64,000 nucleotides of DNA, taken from positions 2,515,855 through 2,579,854 of the forward strand of contig NZ_LN890328.1 of the NCBI RefSeq assembly GCF_001458595.1. The letters are read 5' to 3'. Shown here piece by piece: positions 35,542 through 44,013 of the stretch (positions are counted from its first letter, which is position 1; each line of letters starts with the position of its first letter). A model generated the notes under the pieces. That model was not told the DNA's origin. It did no database searches and saw only the letters and a list, made by a program, of their open reading frames with translations. The translations under genes and the position numbers were made by a program. This DNA comes from Clostridium neonatale (GTDB lineage: Bacteria; Bacillota; Clostridia; Clostridiales; Clostridiaceae).

Positions 35542-36435
35542 TTATCCCTTAACTCCTGAGATAGCTATTGATTCTATAATCCATTTTTGGAATACTATAA
35601 ATACTATAATTATTGGCAACATAGACATTACAGACGCTGCCATAATCAATGGATAATCTGTCTGTATTGCATATGTAGCATTAAATGATTGTATAACAGT
35701 TTGTATTGTCATTTTTTCAGGTGTATTTATATATATTGATGGTGCTAAATAGTCATTCCATATTCCCATAAACCATAAAATTATTTGAGCCGATATAGCT
35801 GGTCCTGATAAAGGGAATATAATTTTATAAAATATTTTAAAGAAGGAGCACCCATCTATTCTTGCTGCTTCAATAAGATCTGTTGGTATTCCCTGCATAT
35901 ATTGTCTAAGGAAAAATATCATACTTACATTACCAAATAATCCCGGAATAATTAGAGGTTTTAAAGAGTCTACCCATCCAATCTTAGAAAAGATTATAAA
36001 TTGTGGTATCATAACTATGGCAAATGGAATCATCATTGTTCCAAGCAATGCTAAAAATATCTGATTCTTATAAGGAAATCTTAACTTTGCAAAAGCAAAT
36101 GCTGCTAAACTAGAAGTAAAAGTTCCTACTATTGTTACACTTAAACATACTTTTAAACTATTAATTAAACCACTAAGCAATGGTCCTTTGGTCCATATTT
36201 CTGAATATTTACTCCAATTTATTTCTGTTGGTATCCATACTGGCGGCATAGCAAAAACATCTAATTTATTTTTTACAGATGTTGAAACCATCCATAGTAA
36301 TGGAACAATCATTACTAGCGATCCTAAAAGCAATACCAAGAATAAAATTGTATTTATTATCTTCTCTTTTTTCTTCTTACTTCTCATTTTTGTGCCAGTT
36401 CTTGGCATAGTCTTAACTGTATCTGTACTTACCAT
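35542..36435 (-). CDS. araQ: Sugar ABC permease, AraQ type
   Basis: MalG-like inner-membrane subunit, 297 residues with six helices. The ATPase-contact EAA loop is EAARIDGCSFFKIFYKIIFP (about 194-213). The start at ATG 36435 follows AGAGGTG; the GTG four codons upstream is part of that site. Together with the next two genes it makes a CUT1 importer; the context of arabinanases implies arabino-oligosaccharides. The energising ATPase (MsmX-like, shared) is not in the window. Confidence 0.88.
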   Translation of the reverse strand: MVSTDTVKTMPRTGTKMRSKKKKEKIINTILFLVLLLGSLVMIVPLLWMVSTSVKNKLDVFAMPPVWIPTEINWSKYSEIWTKGPLLSGLINSLKVCLSVTIVGTFTSSLAAFAFAKLRFPYKNQIFLALLGTMMIPFAIVMIPQFIIFSKIGWVDSLKPLIIPGLFGNVSMIFFLRQYMQGIPTDLIEAARIDGCSFFKIFYKIIFPLSGPAISAQIILWFMGIWNDYLAPSIYINTPEKMTIQTVIQSFNATYAIQTDYPLIMAASVMSMLPIIIVFIVFQKWIIESIAISGVKG

Positions 36436-36456
36436 TTTAACATTCACCTCTTTCTA

Positions 36457-37362
36457 TCAACTTTCAAATAATTGATCGCCACTATGCTTAAATTGAATAA
36501 ATGTTAATATGAAAATAGCAATTGCTAATACCCATCCTACAGCACAAGCATACCCCATTTGATAGTTCTTAAATGCCTTATCCCATAAATAATATACAAT
36601 GGTCGCAGCGCTATAATTTACTCCACCATTATCAACCATTATAGAAGGTTCAATAAACATTTGAGATCCACCAATAACTCCAGTAATAATCATATAAAAT
36701 GTAACTGGCTTTAACATCGGCATAGTTATATGTTTAAAAATTTGAAGTGCATTAGCCCCATCTATTTGAGCTGCTTCATTATAGCTTCTTGGAATGCTTT
36801 GTATTCCTGCTAAGTATAGAAGCATTGAAGTACCTAATCCTTTCCAAACAGTCATTGCCATTATAGCCGGTTTTACTGTCGTTTCATTATTAAGCCAATT
36901 TGGTCCCTTCACTCCAAATATAGATAATATCTGATTTAGTAACCCATAATCTCCATTGTATACCCATCTCCATAAAATAGAGATAGCTGCTATTGAAGAT
37001 ATAACTGGAATGTAGTAAATTACTCTAAAAGTTTTAACTCCAAATACCTTTCTATTCATAGCTAGTGCTAATCCTAAAGCTATTATAAGTCCTATTGGTA
37101 TTCCAATCATCATAAATACTGTATTAAACATGGCCTTCCAAAAATTCGCATCTGATACCATCTCTTTAAAATTATCTATTCCAATGAAATCTGGAGTTCC
37201 AATAGAAGTCCAATCTGTAAATCCAGCATATAAAGAAACTATCAACGGTACTAATGAGAATAAGAAGAATCCTAGTATTGGTGCTAGAACGAAAAGATAT
37301 CCTGCTCTACGTTCTCTTGCATAATAATCTGATTTAGAATTTATTTTTACTTTTGCCACCAT
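36457..37362 (-). CDS. araP: Sugar ABC permease, AraP type
   Basis: MalF-like subunit of 301 residues with six helices. The EAA loop is NEAAQIDGANALQIFKHITM (about 195-214). It is encoded 21 bases before araQ and 106 bases after araN, all in one direction. AGGTGG precedes the ATG. Confidence 0.88.
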   Translation of the reverse strand: MVAKVKINSKSDYYARERRAGYLFVLAPILGFFLFSLVPLIVSLYAGFTDWTSIGTPDFIGIDNFKEMVSDANFWKAMFNTVFMMIGIPIGLIIALGLALAMNRKVFGVKTFRVIYYIPVISSIAAISILWRWVYNGDYGLLNQILSIFGVKGPNWLNNETTVKPAIMAMTVWKGLGTSMLLYLAGIQSIPRSYNEAAQIDGANALQIFKHITMPMLKPVTFYMIITGVIGGSQMFIEPSIMVDNGGVNYSAATIVYYLWDKAFKNYQMGYACAVGWVLAIAIFILTFIQFKHSGDQLFES

Positions 37363-37407
37363 AGTTCATTTCACCACCTAATTACTCCTATTTTTTTCTT
37401 CATACCT

Positions 37408-37459
37408 ATCATTAATTAAGTTACTTAATTTATAATATTTCAGCAACTTAATTAATGAT
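37408..37459 (-). other. Stem-loop between araN and araP
   Basis: A perfect 15-bp stem ATCATTAATTAAGTT / AACTTAATTAATGAT with a 22-base loop follows the araN stop. No T run comes immediately after, so it is more likely an mRNA-stabilising or partial-termination element giving excess binding protein over permeases, as in other ABC operons. Confidence 0.6.
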
Positions 37460-37468
37460 TAGAAAAAA

Positions 37469-38842
37469 TTACTTTGCTTTTTCCTTTTGCTCTTTTTCAA
37501 TAGCTTTATCTAATAATTTTTGCATTTCTGGTTGAATTTTTGCGCAATAATCTTTTGCTGAAATCTTACCATCTAAAACATCTTGAATTCCTTCATAGAA
37601 TTTATCGTACCATTCACCGTTGTATGTTCTTTCACCTGGTAATGGTTTACCATATGTTTCTATAAGGTCTATAAAAGCTTGTTTGTTATGAGGATTATTA
37701 TCTGTATTTAAGTAATAGTCTTTTGCCATTGATTTTATATTTGGAACTTGAATTTGTTGATCTGCAACCATCTTATTTGCATCTTTATCTGTAGATAAGA
37801 ATATTGCTAAGTTAACAGCTTCTTGTGGATATTTAGTATTAGCTGAAACACCAAATCCTACAGAACCAAGCCAACTTGCAGTTTCTCCAGTACTTCCTGC
37901 TGGCCATGGAATTATATCATATTCAAATGGAAGATCTTCAAATGCTGCTATATCCCACGGTGCAATGGCAAAGAATCCTAATTGTCCTTTTAACCATCTT
38001 TGATAAGTGTCAAGTGTTTGTCCTTGTTCTGCGCTTGGAGTTATTTTATCTACTAAAGTTTGATCTGCAAAAAATTGTAATGCTTCTACAAACTTTGGAT
38101 CTGTAACTGTAACCTTTGTTGCATCTTCATTGATCCAATCTGCACCGTTACTAAATACAAATGGCGCAAGTGCCCAGTTAACATTAAGACCAGTTCCCCA
38201 ACTTGAATCATCTCCACCTGTATCATTAGTTAATTGTTTACAAACGTTTATAAATTCATCCCATGTATAAGGAACCTTCGGGTCAGGTAATGGTATTCCC
38301 TTTTTCTCAAATAAAGTTTTGTTATATCCAAATCCAAATGGACCTATATCTTTAGGTAATGCATATAAGCTACCTTGTCCAATTTTATCTCCATCGTATC
38401 TATATTTATTTAAGCCTAATTCCCATACATCATCTAAATTCAATATTCCATCTGTTTCTGCTTGCTTAAGATATTCATCTAAGTTCAACATCTTGCCTGC
38501 ATTAACCCATGCTTTTACGTCCCCAGGCCCCATATAAACAACATCTGCCATTGTATTAGATGCCATAGCTGCTTGTATCTTTTGCCCATACTGATCTTGA
38601 GTTGTACTTACAAGTTTAACCTTAACATCAGGATATTTCTCTTCAAATTTCTTAATTACTTGTTCATAAACAGCAGTTTCCTGAGGTTGTCCATAACACA
38701 TCCACGTAATTTCTTTTTTACCATCTGCGGTTTTTGCTCCAGCTCCATTGGATTCTTTAGCTCCACCACATCCAATAAGCATGGTTGCAGCTACTGTTGC
38801 AGTAATAATCATAGAAAGTAACTTTTTTGATTTTTTTAACAT
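37469..38842 (-). CDS. araN: Sugar-binding lipoprotein of the ABC importer, AraN type
   Basis: Residues 1-25 are a lipoprotein signal with lipobox LIGC-GG. The mature 430 residues have the family-1 solute-binding fold: EITWMCYGQPQE, FEEKYPDVKVKLVS, DVVYMGPGDV and late VNLAIFLSTDKDANK. It would capture arabino-oligosaccharides at the cell surface and hand them to the two permeases. Strong AGGAGG site. First gene of the transport operon with a near-consensus promoter. Confidence 0.9.
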   Translation of the reverse strand: MLKKSKKLLSMIITATVAATMLIGCGGAKESNGAGAKTADGKKEITWMCYGQPQETAVYEQVIKKFEEKYPDVKVKLVSTTQDQYGQKIQAAMASNTMADVVYMGPGDVKAWVNAGKMLNLDEYLKQAETDGILNLDDVWELGLNKYRYDGDKIGQGSLYALPKDIGPFGFGYNKTLFEKKGIPLPDPKVPYTWDEFINVCKQLTNDTGGDDSSWGTGLNVNWALAPFVFSNGADWINEDATKVTVTDPKFVEALQFFADQTLVDKITPSAEQGQTLDTYQRWLKGQLGFFAIAPWDIAAFEDLPFEYDIIPWPAGSTGETASWLGSVGFGVSANTKYPQEAVNLAIFLSTDKDANKMVADQQIQVPNIKSMAKDYYLNTDNNPHNKQAFIDLIETYGKPLPGERTYNGEWYDKFYEGIQDVLDGKISAKDYCAKIQPEMQKLLDKAIEKEQKEKAK

Positions 38843-39460
38843 AATTATTTCCTCCTAATAAATTCTTATATTCTCTACAGCTCCTTTATTTTACACTTAT
38901 ATAAATATATCTAGTTTGATTTTTCAATGCTTATATAAGTCCTCATAAGCATAAATCCTTTTCAAATCGTCATTTGTAAAATTTTTATTATTTTTCTATA
39001 TTTGTATTATAATCGTTTTCTTTTAAAAGGTCAACGTTTAAAATACATTTTTCTAAACTATTTTAGCTTTTTTTAAATTAATCCCTAAAACTTACCATTT
39101 AGTATCATATAGCGATTTTTTAAAGCTTAATTCTTTTTATACTTATGCTAAACCAGTATACTTCAATAAATTTCCCACCTCATATTATTCATAAAGATCT
39201 ATATTCTCTAAATAATTAGTGATTTATAAATGTAATTTTTCTAGCTGTTTTATTAGTTACTAATATCTTAATATTTCTATAAACTGTCCGCCTAGTAATA
39301 TCTTCTATATATGAATTTCAAATTTTAGACCTAGACTATGGATATATAATCAGCTAATGGACTAAATTCCAAACCACCAGCTACTGATGGAAATCATTCA
39401 CTACTGCAATTAATCTTAAATACTAATCTATTTTTATCCATATCTTTTTTAATCTTTGAT
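38843..39460. other. Long intergenic region upstream of araN
   Basis: Holds the araN promoter (39006-39034), a 10-bp inverted repeat ACTTATATAA / TTATATAAGT (about 38895-38930) in the leader, and, next to the GH43 stop, a short stretch (about 39310-39440) that on the minus strand reads like a decayed peptide-coding fragment with one internal stop. No intact gene. Confidence 0.5.
39006..39034 (-). promoter_or_regulatory. Promoter of the araNPQ operon
   Basis: Minus strand TTGACC (39029-39034) and TATAAT (39006-39011), spaced by exactly 17 bases, about 165 bases before araN. The spacer has AAAACG, which recalls part of a catabolite-repression (cre) site but is not a full match. Confidence 0.75.
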
Positions 39461-40438
39461 TTATACTTCAAATTCTCTAGTATCAGGTGATGGCACTCCA
39501 AAATCAGGTGTTCCATCTTCTTTCCATTTGATAACTTCAATTCTTGCATGTCTATTAGGATCACTTAAAGGATCTCCCTTTAATTCTGTATAGTTTCTTG
39601 AATGATAAACCAAAAGATCTTCTGTGCCATCTTCTGAAACAGTGAATCCATTATGGCCTGGACCATATTGATGATTCTCATATGAAGTTTTAAATACTGG
39701 CTGCTCAGATTTTTTCCAAGATGATGCATTCAATAAATCACTATTTTCATCTGCTGTAAGCATTCCAATGCAATAGTTTTCATCTGTTGCACTAGCTGAA
39801 TAAGTCAAAAATATTTTCCCATTTTTCTTTAATATAGCAGGTCCCTCATTCACCCAGTATAATTTTATTTCCCAATCTAATTCAGGCTTTGATAATAACA
39901 CTGGTTTTGATTTTAGTGTCCATGGATTTTCCATTTCAGCTATATATATATTTGAATGAGAATTAGGCTCAGCCTCTCTATCTTCTTGTGCCCAAACATA
40001 ATACAATTTGCCATTATGTTCAAATGTAGTTGCATCTAAAGAGAAAGACTCCCATCCTGTTTTTATTTGTCCTTTTTCTACCCAATTGCCTTCAAGTGGA
40101 TTTTCACTATCGTTTTCAAGAACATACATATGATGATTAAAAGTAATTCCTGTGACTTCTCTATTTGGTGCTGCTGCAAAATATATATACCATTTTCCAT
40201 TAATATAATGGATTTCTGGTGCCCATATTAATTCACTCATCTCACCTTCTTCATGTTTCTCCCATATTGTCGTGGTTTCTGCATCTTGTAATTCAGCTAT
40301 AGTTTTAGCTCTTCTAAGTTCTATGCTATCAAATGCTGGAACCGATGCTGTGAAATAATAGTATCCATCAATATGCTTGTATATACATGGGTCAGCTCTT
40401 TGAATAACTATTGGATTGTTATATTTATTTTTTGACAT
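39461..40438 (-). CDS. GH43 exo-alpha-L-arabinofuranosidase
   Basis: A 325-residue single-domain five-bladed propeller. Catalytic positions: base Asp in RADPCIYKH (about 15), pKa-modulating Asp in SLDATTFEH, acid Glu in VNEGPAILKKNGKIFLTYSA. The NEGPAIL...TYSASATDENYC block and GPGHNGFT are like the exo-1,5-arabinofuranosidases of Streptomyces (GH43 subfamily 26). No signal peptide, so intracellular. The ATG at 40438 follows AGAGGAGG; the ATG 17 codons upstream lies before that site and is not used. Confidence 0.88.
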   Translation of the reverse strand: MSKNKYNNPIVIQRADPCIYKHIDGYYYFTASVPAFDSIELRRAKTIAELQDAETTTIWEKHEEGEMSELIWAPEIHYINGKWYIYFAAAPNREVTGITFNHHMYVLENDSENPLEGNWVEKGQIKTGWESFSLDATTFEHNGKLYYVWAQEDREAEPNSHSNIYIAEMENPWTLKSKPVLLSKPELDWEIKLYWVNEGPAILKKNGKIFLTYSASATDENYCIGMLTADENSDLLNASSWKKSEQPVFKTSYENHQYGPGHNGFTVSEDGTEDLLVYHSRNYTELKGDPLSDPNRHARIEVIKWKEDGTPDFGVPSPDTREFEV

Positions 40439-40988
40439 AATGTAAACCTCCTCTTGTTGTTTAATAAATATCATAATTATATTTAACATTATATAAAATA
40501 ATTTAGTTTAATATATATAATACTTAAATAAATCATTTTCTATTTAGATTATAGTACGTATATATACCTTTTTCAATACTTTATTTTAAATATATTTAAA
40601 ATCATTTATACTTTTATAAATATTTATTAGCTCAGTATAACTTTTTCCTCAAATATTTATAACTTAAATTTATTCCACTATAAAGTAATATCTATTGTTA
40701 TATTTCTCATTTGTATATATTCTATTTTTATTTTTAATAACTATATAAATAAGTTATGTATTAATGCTCAACACTAAAATGTGCTTTTGAAAGAATTAAG
40801 ATGTTAATGCATGTTTATTACATTCTAAAAAAATTCTTGCTTAATATTGTCAAATACAGTTTTTAGTGTTGATCCTATATTAATAAGCCTTATATCATTA
40901 ATTTTAAAAATATATAAAGCAAAAATAGCAAAAAGGATTCTTTCACTGAATCCTTTTTGCCACTCTTTAAATAAATATTAAATTACCA
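40439..40988. other. Intergenic region with inverted repeats
   Basis: Contains the promoter zone of the GH43 gene with an AraR-like palindromic core TATAGTACGTATATA (40550-40564) and a pair of perfect 12-bp inverted arms, TCAACACTAAAA (40768-40779) and TTTTAGTGTTGA (40861-40872), 81 bases apart. No coding sequence was found. Confidence 0.45.
40928..40960 (-). terminator. Terminator after the abfA unit
   Basis: Perfect 13-bp stem GCAAAAAGGATTC / GAATCCTTTTTGC, with TATTTTTGC next on the minus strand. Confidence 0.85.
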
Positions 40989-41243
40989 TTACCACTTCTT
41001 TTCAATGTCAGGACAGTAGTTATTTTTTACGGCTGCTCGCATCTCAACAAAACATCCACAAATCCTACACATTCCATTAATAAGATTATCACACTTCATA
41101 CATAAATCTAATCTATTTTTATATTCAATTTCATCTGTCTTTATATAATTATCTATACCTTTAATGTATTCCTGCATGTTTCTATATTCATCTTCTTCAA
41201 ATATTGAATCAAGCAGACACCTTCTACAAATTCTGTTTTCCAT
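40989..41243 (-). CDS. Small cysteine-rich protein (DUF6171-like, 84 aa)
   Basis: Seven cysteines in CRRCLLD (residues 5-8), DLCMKCDNL (about 47-50) and GMCRICGCFVEMRAA (about 58-64), plus a final CP, suggest one or two zinc-binding knuckles. The pattern fits the small DUF6171 family. It begins four bases after the abfA stop without a ribosome site of its own, so translation is probably by re-initiation. Function unknown; association with an arabinofuranosidase may be accidental. Confidence 0.72.
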   Translation of the reverse strand: MENRICRRCLLDSIFEEDEYRNMQEYIKGIDNYIKTDEIEYKNRLDLCMKCDNLINGMCRICGCFVEMRAAVKNNYCPDIEKKW

Positions 41244-41247
41244 ATTA

Positions 41248-42723
41248 TTATTCTACAATTATACTTAACACACTGCATGCTGGTATAGTAAAGTTTAAGC
41301 CTTTATCTGTAACTTTATAATCATTAAATTCTTCTGGCTTAACCTTATCAGGTTCAGCAAATGTATTGTATGCACCCATTTCATTTGTTAAAATTGTAGC
41401 ACTAACAGCTTTAATTTCTTTGTCAACTATTATTCCTTCAATATCATAAGAATCAGTAATAGATAAATTATTCACTGTAATTATAACTCTGCCATCTTTA
41501 TCAATAGAAACAGATTCATGTAAATTAGGAACTTTATTCTCCTCTTCAACACCTATCATTTCATTTTCTATATAACTTTCAAGTAAAGTTGCTTCTTGAT
41601 GATACTTATACATATTAAATACATGATAAGTAGGTGTTAATATCATTTTTTCGCCTTCAGTTAATATAACTGATTGTAACACATTAACAACTTGTGCTAA
41701 GTTAGCCATTTTGACTCTATCTGAATGTTTATTAAATATATTTAGATTAATACCTGCAATTAAAGCATCTCTCATTGTGTTTTGTTGATATAAGAATCCT
41801 GGATTAGTTCCTGGTTCAACATCATACCATCCACCCCATTCATCAATTATTAAATCAACTCTTTTTTCTCGATCATATCTATTCATAATATCAATATGAT
41901 TATTTATTAGATTTTCTATCTCTAATGTTTTCTTCATGCTTATATACCATGTTTTTTCATCAAATCCTGTTGCTGGTCCTTTATTAAGCCATCCACCTGG
42001 ATGAGTATAATAATGAAGAGTTAATGCATCCATGAAGTTAGCCGCAACTTTCATAACACCTTCTGTCCAATTATAATCATCTACATTTGGACCACAAGCA
42101 ATTTTATAAAGTTTATTTTCTCCATAATTTCTGCAGTATGTTTGATATCTTCTATACATATTCCCATAGAATTCTGGCGTCATATTACCACCACAGCCCC
42201 AATTTTCATTACCAACTCCAAAATATTTCACTTTCCATGGTTTAGCTTGTCCATTTTGTTTTCTTAATTCAGCCATTGGAGATATTCCATCAAAAGTTAA
42301 ATATTCAACCCATTCAGACATTTCTTGTACTGTTCCACTTCCAACATTACCATTTATATATGGTTCACATTCAAGCTGTCTGCATAATTCCATAAATTCA
42401 TGAGTTCCAAAGCTATTATCTTCTACAACTCCACCCCAATGTGTATTAACCATTCTCTTTCTATTTTCTTTAGGTCCAATACCATCTTTCCAATGATATT
42501 CATCTGCAAAACATCCGCCTGGCCATCTAAGTACTGGTATCTTTATTTCTCTTAATGCTTCTACAACATCAGTACGCATACCGTTTACATTAGGTATCTT
42601 AGAATTTTCTCCTACATAAATCCCTTCATATATACATCTTCCTAAATGTTCTGAAAAATGCCCGTAAATTTCTTTATTTATCTTGCTTTTTTTATCATGT
42701 GTATTAACTACTAATTTTTTCAT
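41248..42723 (-). CDS. abfA: GH51 alpha-L-arabinofuranosidase
   Basis: Retaining enzyme that removes arabinofuranosyl residues from oligosaccharides. It has a (beta/alpha)8 barrel plus a C-terminal beta sandwich; the acid/base Glu is in FGVGNENWGCGG (about residue 173) and the nucleophile Glu in DLIIDEWGGWYDV (about 292). RWPGGCFADEYHW is the arabinose-binding loop. The 491 residues match intracellular hexameric AbfA. AGGAGGAG before ATG. Divergent from the second ArsR-like regulator, which probably controls it. Confidence 0.95.
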   Translation of the reverse strand: MKKLVVNTHDKKSKINKEIYGHFSEHLGRCIYEGIYVGENSKIPNVNGMRTDVVEALREIKIPVLRWPGGCFADEYHWKDGIGPKENRKRMVNTHWGGVVEDNSFGTHEFMELCRQLECEPYINGNVGSGTVQEMSEWVEYLTFDGISPMAELRKQNGQAKPWKVKYFGVGNENWGCGGNMTPEFYGNMYRRYQTYCRNYGENKLYKIACGPNVDDYNWTEGVMKVAANFMDALTLHYYTHPGGWLNKGPATGFDEKTWYISMKKTLEIENLINNHIDIMNRYDREKRVDLIIDEWGGWYDVEPGTNPGFLYQQNTMRDALIAGINLNIFNKHSDRVKMANLAQVVNVLQSVILTEGEKMILTPTYHVFNMYKYHQEATLLESYIENEMIGVEEENKVPNLHESVSIDKDGRVIITVNNLSITDSYDIEGIIVDKEIKAVSATILTNEMGAYNTFAEPDKVKPEEFNDYKVTDKGLNFTIPACSVLSIIVE

Positions 42724-42791
42724 AATGACTCCTCCTAAATTTATTTAAGTAAAAACTTTAATATTAAAGTAATCATTTAATATTTATCTTA

Positions 42792-42820
42792 AATATACTA
42801 TACTATTTTAAAGTGGTCAA
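42792..42820 (-). promoter_or_regulatory. Promoter of abfA
   Basis: Minus strand TTGACC (42815-42820), 17-base spacer, TATATT (42792-42797). Its TTGACC box is identical to that of araNPQ. The remaining divergent region up to 43034 also has ATTTGA-N7-TCAAAT (42893-42911), a possible operator for the neighbouring regulator. Confidence 0.6.
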
Positions 42821-43034
42821 TAATTATTTTATATAATAATAAAATAATTTATATAATATTCTACTATTGATAGTGTTTACATAAATTTTAATATTTGATA
42901 TAATCTCAAATATCATATCTATAACACGTACAGTTGCATTTTATATGATTAAAATATTTTTATAATAATCTGTGTTATAATAATCTTATATCAATCTTTT
43001 ATAGTATTTATATTTTAATAGGAGATAAAATATT

Positions 43035-43967
43035 ATGTTACATTTTAACTCAATGAATGAAGCTAGTGAAATCTTCAAAGCACTTAGTGCACCAATGCGC
43101 TTAAGAATAATGGAACTAATATATGAAGATGATAATAAAAGCTTAAATGATATAGCTAATATTCTTAAATTAACCAATAGTGCTATATCATTACACATAA
43201 AAAAATTAGAAGAAGTTGGCTTAATAGAAATACACACCACACCTGGAAGACGTGGTTCAATGAAAATATGCAAACCACTTCACGATATGATGATAATTGA
43301 TCTAAAACCCAAAAAATTAAATTTAAAATCTTATATTGATGAAATAGATATTGGCTACTATTCTACATGCCAAGTAACCCCTACCTGTGGAATAGCCACA
43401 AGCAAAAAAATAATAGGTGAATTCGATGATCCTCGCTATTTTCTGTTCCCAGATCATTTTCAAGCATCAATATTGTGGTTTAGTACAGGATTTATAGAAT
43501 ATAATTTGCCTAATCATTTATTAGCTGGCCAAAAACTTACTGAACTACAACTATCTTTCGAAATATCTTCTGAAAGTCCTGGATTTAATGAAAATTATCC
43601 ATCCGATATACATTTTTCTATAAATAACATAAGCCTTGGATATTGGATCAGCCCTGGGGATTTCGGATCTAGACCTGGACGATTTACTCCACATTGGTGG
43701 CCAAAAATCTGTAACCAATATGGACGTCTAAAAACCTTAAGCATCAATAAGAATGGTACCTTCATTGATGGTGGTTTTAAAATTTCAGACATTAAAATAC
43801 ATGAATTAAACATAGATTATACAACTCCAATAACTTTTAAATTTTCCGTTCCTAGCACAACAAAAAACGCAGGAGGATTTACTATATTCGGAAAAGATTT
43901 TGGTGATTATAATCAATCAATAAAAATGCAAATGTTCTATGAAACAGAGCTTGCAGATGAAAAGTAA
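43035..43967 (+). CDS. ArsR-like regulator with large C-terminal domain, copy 2
   Basis: Paralogue of the protein at 33185. The winged helix reads EIFKALSAPMRLRIMELI and LTNSAISLHIKKLEEVGLI (residues about 8-65), followed by TPTCGIATSKK (about 118) and the shared C-terminal domain with PSDIHFSINNISLGYWISPG, FTPHWW and GGFTIFGKDFGDYNQ. The roughly 200-residue C-terminal region is probably the sugar sensor. It is divergent from abfA, the classic place for a local repressor. AGGAGA precedes the ATG. The final codons form one arm of the terminator. Confidence 0.82.
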   Translation: MLHFNSMNEASEIFKALSAPMRLRIMELIYEDDNKSLNDIANILKLTNSAISLHIKKLEEVGLIEIHTTPGRRGSMKICKPLHDMMIIDLKPKKLNLKSYIDEIDIGYYSTCQVTPTCGIATSKKIIGEFDDPRYFLFPDHFQASILWFSTGFIEYNLPNHLLAGQKLTELQLSFEISSESPGFNENYPSDIHFSINNISLGYWISPGDFGSRPGRFTPHWWPKICNQYGRLKTLSINKNGTFIDGGFKISDIKIHELNIDYTTPITFKFSVPSTTKNAGGFTIFGKDFGDYNQSIKMQMFYETELADEK

Positions 43968-43993
43968 AAAATTCATCTGCAAGCTCTGTTTTC
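43942..43993. terminator. Terminator overlapping the 3' end of the regulator gene
   Basis: A 20-bp perfect stem (43942-43961 with 43972-43991, core GAGCTTGCAGATGAA) includes the last seven codons of the regulator and runs into TTTT. It also faces the convergent GH43 gene. Confidence 0.85.
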
Positions 43994-44013
43994 CATTATC
44001 TATAATAGTATTT

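Noticed and set aside
39012..39028. Full catabolite-repression site in the araN promoter
   Set aside because: Only the AAAACG part fits the consensus; the second half does not.
40550..40564. AraR operator
   Set aside because: Only the central TACGTA matches the B. subtilis box and the arms are imperfect; mentioned only as a weak candidate.
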